NCBI GenBank assembly: GCA_021647585.1
Contig: JAKIUK010000059.1
Span: 1 to 25,101 of the forward strand
Source of the DNA: Methylococcaceae bacterium
GTDB lineage: Bacteria; Pseudomonadota; Gammaproteobacteria; Methylococcales; Methylomonadaceae
Direction of reading: 5' to 3'
Length of the DNA stretch: 25,101 nt
Under the pieces are notes generated by a model, which made no database searches, was not told the DNA's origin, and was given only the letters and a program-made list of their open reading frames with translations. A program made the translations under genes and the position numbers. Shown here one piece after another: positions 22,950-25,101 of this stretch. Positions within the stretch are counted from its first letter, which is position 1. The number at the start of each line of letters is the position of its first letter.

Positions 22950-23864
22950 TTACTCAACGGGTGTTCCGAGTAGAGGGAAATGCAAATGAACATGGGCAAC
23001 TGTGCCACCAAATAAACTATCTGTATTGGGTGCAAACACACCTCCATAAGCCATATGATCGGTGTGAAGTACTACCATGATCCACATCATTTGTGCCTGA
23101 GCTTCTGCAACAGCTTCTAGAGGGCAAAAGTTCAAATCACGCTTGAACCGGGCGTTACCTTTTTCATCGCTGGTTACTGCTGATGGTGCGCCTGCTAAAG
23201 GTTGATTAAAAGGACCTATTTGACTACCGGCATTTGCTGACCATACTGTATAAACACGGTTTGGTATTAGATGTTTCATACGAAGTTCAATTGAACTGGT
23301 ATCATCATTACATTTGATAATGGCTTTTCCACGGGCTTTCTTCCAATCCCCTAATGTTATTTCCTTATTCGGACCTGCAATACTGGGTTGATAGGGAAAA
23401 CTTTGTTCCATGGCTGGTAATTCAGTTCTTTCGACTATGGGCATACCGTTGGGTCCAAGTCGTTGGCTCAGTGTAGCGACCTTTTGAAGGGGTACGTTTA
23501 ACACTTCAGGGTTGAGATCATTGGGGTCAAAACCAATAGCCCTGATAAAATTAGGATCAAGAAAAGTAGCCAGAACTGCATCGTCTGATGTTTCGCTGGT
23601 TAAGGGTAATGCTTCGTTAGCACCTGGGTTATATTCTCCCAATTCTGCAAAGCCCAAGGTTCCCATAGGAATGCCTTGAACAATACCATGATCTCGAATG
23701 GGCCGATCTAAGTACATATTAGGTCCAGTAGCAAGTTCTGCTTTAATCACTCGGGTTTTTTCATGGTGCGTATCATCAGAATCTGCGTTAGCAGTATTCA
23801 AAGTTAAACTTATAAGCAAGGTAGATGCTATCAAGCTAGATGTTATTACGGGTAAAGTTTTCAT
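22950..23864 (-). CDS. secreted protein, paralogue A of the tandem family
   Basis: The 304-residue product has a signal peptide (MKTLPVITSSLIASTLLISL, then TLNTANA) and shares the family frame: ATGPN, LGEYN, LPLTSE, NVPLQKV, ARGKAIIKCNDD, LIPNRVYTVW, GAPSAVTSDEKGNARFKR-LNFCP. It is the most distant of the three and lacks the CG-W and SE-C cysteine pair. Its end has VVLHTDHMAYGGVF and HVHLHFPLL, a group of histidines that could bind a metal; B and C keep only H-D or have lost it. AAGGA lies about 7 nt upstream of the ATG. It is separated by 95 bp from the FG-GAP gene upstream. Confidence 0.82.
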   Translation of the reverse strand: MKTLPVITSSLIASTLLISLTLNTANADSDDTHHEKTRVIKAELATGPNMYLDRPIRDHGIVQGIPMGTLGFAELGEYNPGANEALPLTSETSDDAVLATFLDPNFIRAIGFDPNDLNPEVLNVPLQKVATLSQRLGPNGMPIVERTELPAMEQSFPYQPSIAGPNKEITLGDWKKARGKAIIKCNDDTSSIELRMKHLIPNRVYTVWSANAGSQIGPFNQPLAGAPSAVTSDEKGNARFKRDLNFCPLEAVAEAQAQMMWIMVVLHTDHMAYGGVFAPNTDSLFGGTVAHVHLHFPLLGTPVE

Positions 23865-23959
23865 ATGATTTTCCTTGTATTTTGCAATATAGTTGTACTA
23901 ATTTGTTTAAGCAAACTATTGATTTATAAATTAATTACGGAGTTTGTTTGTTTCATAAA

Positions 23960-25101
23960 TTAATGATTTCCCCTCCTATAGTCTTTGTATGCTTTGATAG
24001 CACTTTTATAGAGGTGTTTGCTTTGTTTTTTATTAATTACGTGTTGTTTTTTCAATGCTTTTATTGCGTCATGAACACAATGTTTATATTGTTTTTTATC
24101 AAGATTTTCATCATCAAAACTGCATGGGATTTCTGGAATTAGTAGTTCATCGTCTTCATGGATAGTATATATGCGGTTTAGGGTGCCACCAGGCCAAAGA
24201 ATCTCTAACACCGTACCTTCTTCTCCCAACGTGGCCATTACTTTTTCAAAGGAATCTGAAGAAGCTTGACTGCCACCGCTGACTATAGGCATTGACAGTA
24301 TTTTTTTATTTTTTCTAACTAATGAAACAACTGCACCAATACCATCTCTATTGACTTGTGCGTATTCGATTAGACCTTTTGACCCCATCAGTTTAAGACT
24401 AAATGATGAATTGTTGTTATTCGCATTATTCATTTCTATTGATAGTGTTCCATCCACTGCCTCAAGACCACTCCATAAAAATCCCTGAGCTGGATCTTGA
24501 CTAGGAATAAATGTTGGCCATATAAATGCAGCATCATCAAATACACCTCCAAACATCAGTTCTGGTGGAACAATGGGGAAAACGGGTGATTCAATAGGCC
24601 AATTTGCACTTGATACAGAGACCAGATCAATGAATCCATCATTATTCAAATCACCCGATGCAACTCCATGTACGGTTCTTCGGTTATGATTAGTCGAATG
24701 ACTCAGAGCTTGAATGTCATAGCTGAAATTTCCCTTACCATCATTTTGTAAAATGGTTCCGGGGTTTGTGGCATCAACCATGACTCCCATGTCAGCGCCT
24801 CCATAAAATACGATATCCAGGTCACCATCATTGTTGTAATCAGCAATAGTGGTACCCCATCCAAAAGGAGTGGTACCCAAGGTACCAATACCAGGATCGG
24901 TGAATGTGCCATCTTCATGACCTAAAAACCAGCGACTTGACCATTCGTTGGGTCCTATGGGTAAACCTACAGAGCCTCCAACAGCTAAAGCAAGGTAATC
25001 ACCAATATTACTGGCGAATATATCAATATTGCCGTCAGCATTTAAATCACCAAAGGATAACCCCATCCAGTCACCGACTATATTCATACCCGCTTGTTCG
25101 G
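23960..25101 (-). CDS. FG-GAP/VCBS repeat protein with ASPIC/UnbV domain (5' end outside window)
   Basis: The frame stays open to the right edge (codons for EQAG precede the ATG at 25087), so the true start lies outside; at least 379 residues are present. Three calcium-binding repeat loops are visible: DLNADGNID, DYNNDGDLD and DLNNDGFID, each in an FG-GAP blade of a beta-propeller. An ASPIC/UnbV-like domain follows (GIGAVVSLVRKNKK, SGGSQASSDSF, EILWPGGTLN), then a lysine-rich tail with CSFDDEN and CVHDAIKALKK. These proteins are usually exported and bind ligands or surfaces. It is transcribed toward the paralogue cluster. Confidence 0.88.
   Translation of the reverse strand, partial: EQAGMNIVGDWMGLSFGDLNADGNIDIFASNIGDYLALAVGGSVGLPIGPNEWSSRWFLGHEDGTFTDPGIGTLGTTPFGWGTTIADYNNDGDLDIVFYGGADMGVMVDATNPGTILQNDGKGNFSYDIQALSHSTNHNRRTVHGVASGDLNNDGFIDLVSVSSANWPIESPVFPIVPPELMFGGVFDDAAFIWPTFIPSQDPAQGFLWSGLEAVDGTLSIEMNNANNNNSSFSLKLMGSKGLIEYAQVNRDGIGAVVSLVRKNKKILSMPIVSGGSQASSDSFEKVMATLGEEGTVLEILWPGGTLNRIYTIHEDDELLIPEIPCSFDDENLDKKQYKHCVHDAIKALKKQHVINKKQSKHLYKSAIKAYKDYRRGNH

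Noticed and set aside
24703..24918. Minus-strand frame inside the FG-GAP gene
   Set aside because: Out-of-frame shadow of an unmistakable calcium-loop repeat protein.

Overview
The window looks like a chromosome segment of an A+T-rich gammaproteobacterium. It carries nudJ-mnmA-purB and clpS-clpA next to infA, both typical gammaproteobacterial orders, and a Gram-negative envelope set (Slp-type lipoprotein, RND exporter, outer-membrane barrel). I cannot name a genus. No tRNA, rRNA or CRISPR array was seen. Almost all genes lie on the minus strand; exceptions are the transposase, clpS, clpA and a partial gene tail at the left edge.

Layout. 1-1860: an edge-cut CDS tail, an IS110-family (IS1111-like) transposase whose 3' noncoding region folds into nested hairpins as expected for a guide (seek/bridge) RNA, then a fragment of an interspersed repeat. 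1936-8752: housekeeping block with the purB terminator, purB, mnmA, nudJ, then clpS-clpA facing infA, and an Slp-like lipoprotein. 8753-13445: an accessory stretch dense in repeats and small genes. It has an internally duplicated MarR-type regulator with a cysteine tail, a disulfide-rich secreted protein, a 60-aa membrane protein under a near-consensus sigma70 promoter flanked by palindromic operators, a 5'-truncated PII (GlnB/GlnK) pseudogene, a 63-aa acidic protein, and at least three copies of a MITE-like element (CTATTAAC...GTTAATAG) plus other palindromic repeats. 13446-14699: proA. 14927-19568: an apparent operon, transcribed leftward, of an RND/MMPL exporter, a LolA-like periplasmic protein and an outer-membrane beta-barrel. 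19792-25101: five secreted proteins, comprising one orphan, three tandem paralogues of an unrecognised cysteine-containing family, and an FG-GAP/ASPIC-UnbV protein cut by the right edge.

How parts work together. NudJ and MnmA overlap by 8 nt and are probably co-translated; the hflD gene usual between mnmA and purB is absent. ClpS delivers substrates to ClpA. The RND/LolA-like/barrel trio spans inner membrane, periplasm and outer membrane and may move a lipid or hydrophobic compound. The observations most worth following are the candidate guide RNA of the IS and a possible orphan relic of a similar RNA near 10.6 kb, the three-site operator system at 11.58-11.96 kb, the fused double MarR regulator, the MITE family with its nested insertion, and the tandem secreted paralogues.
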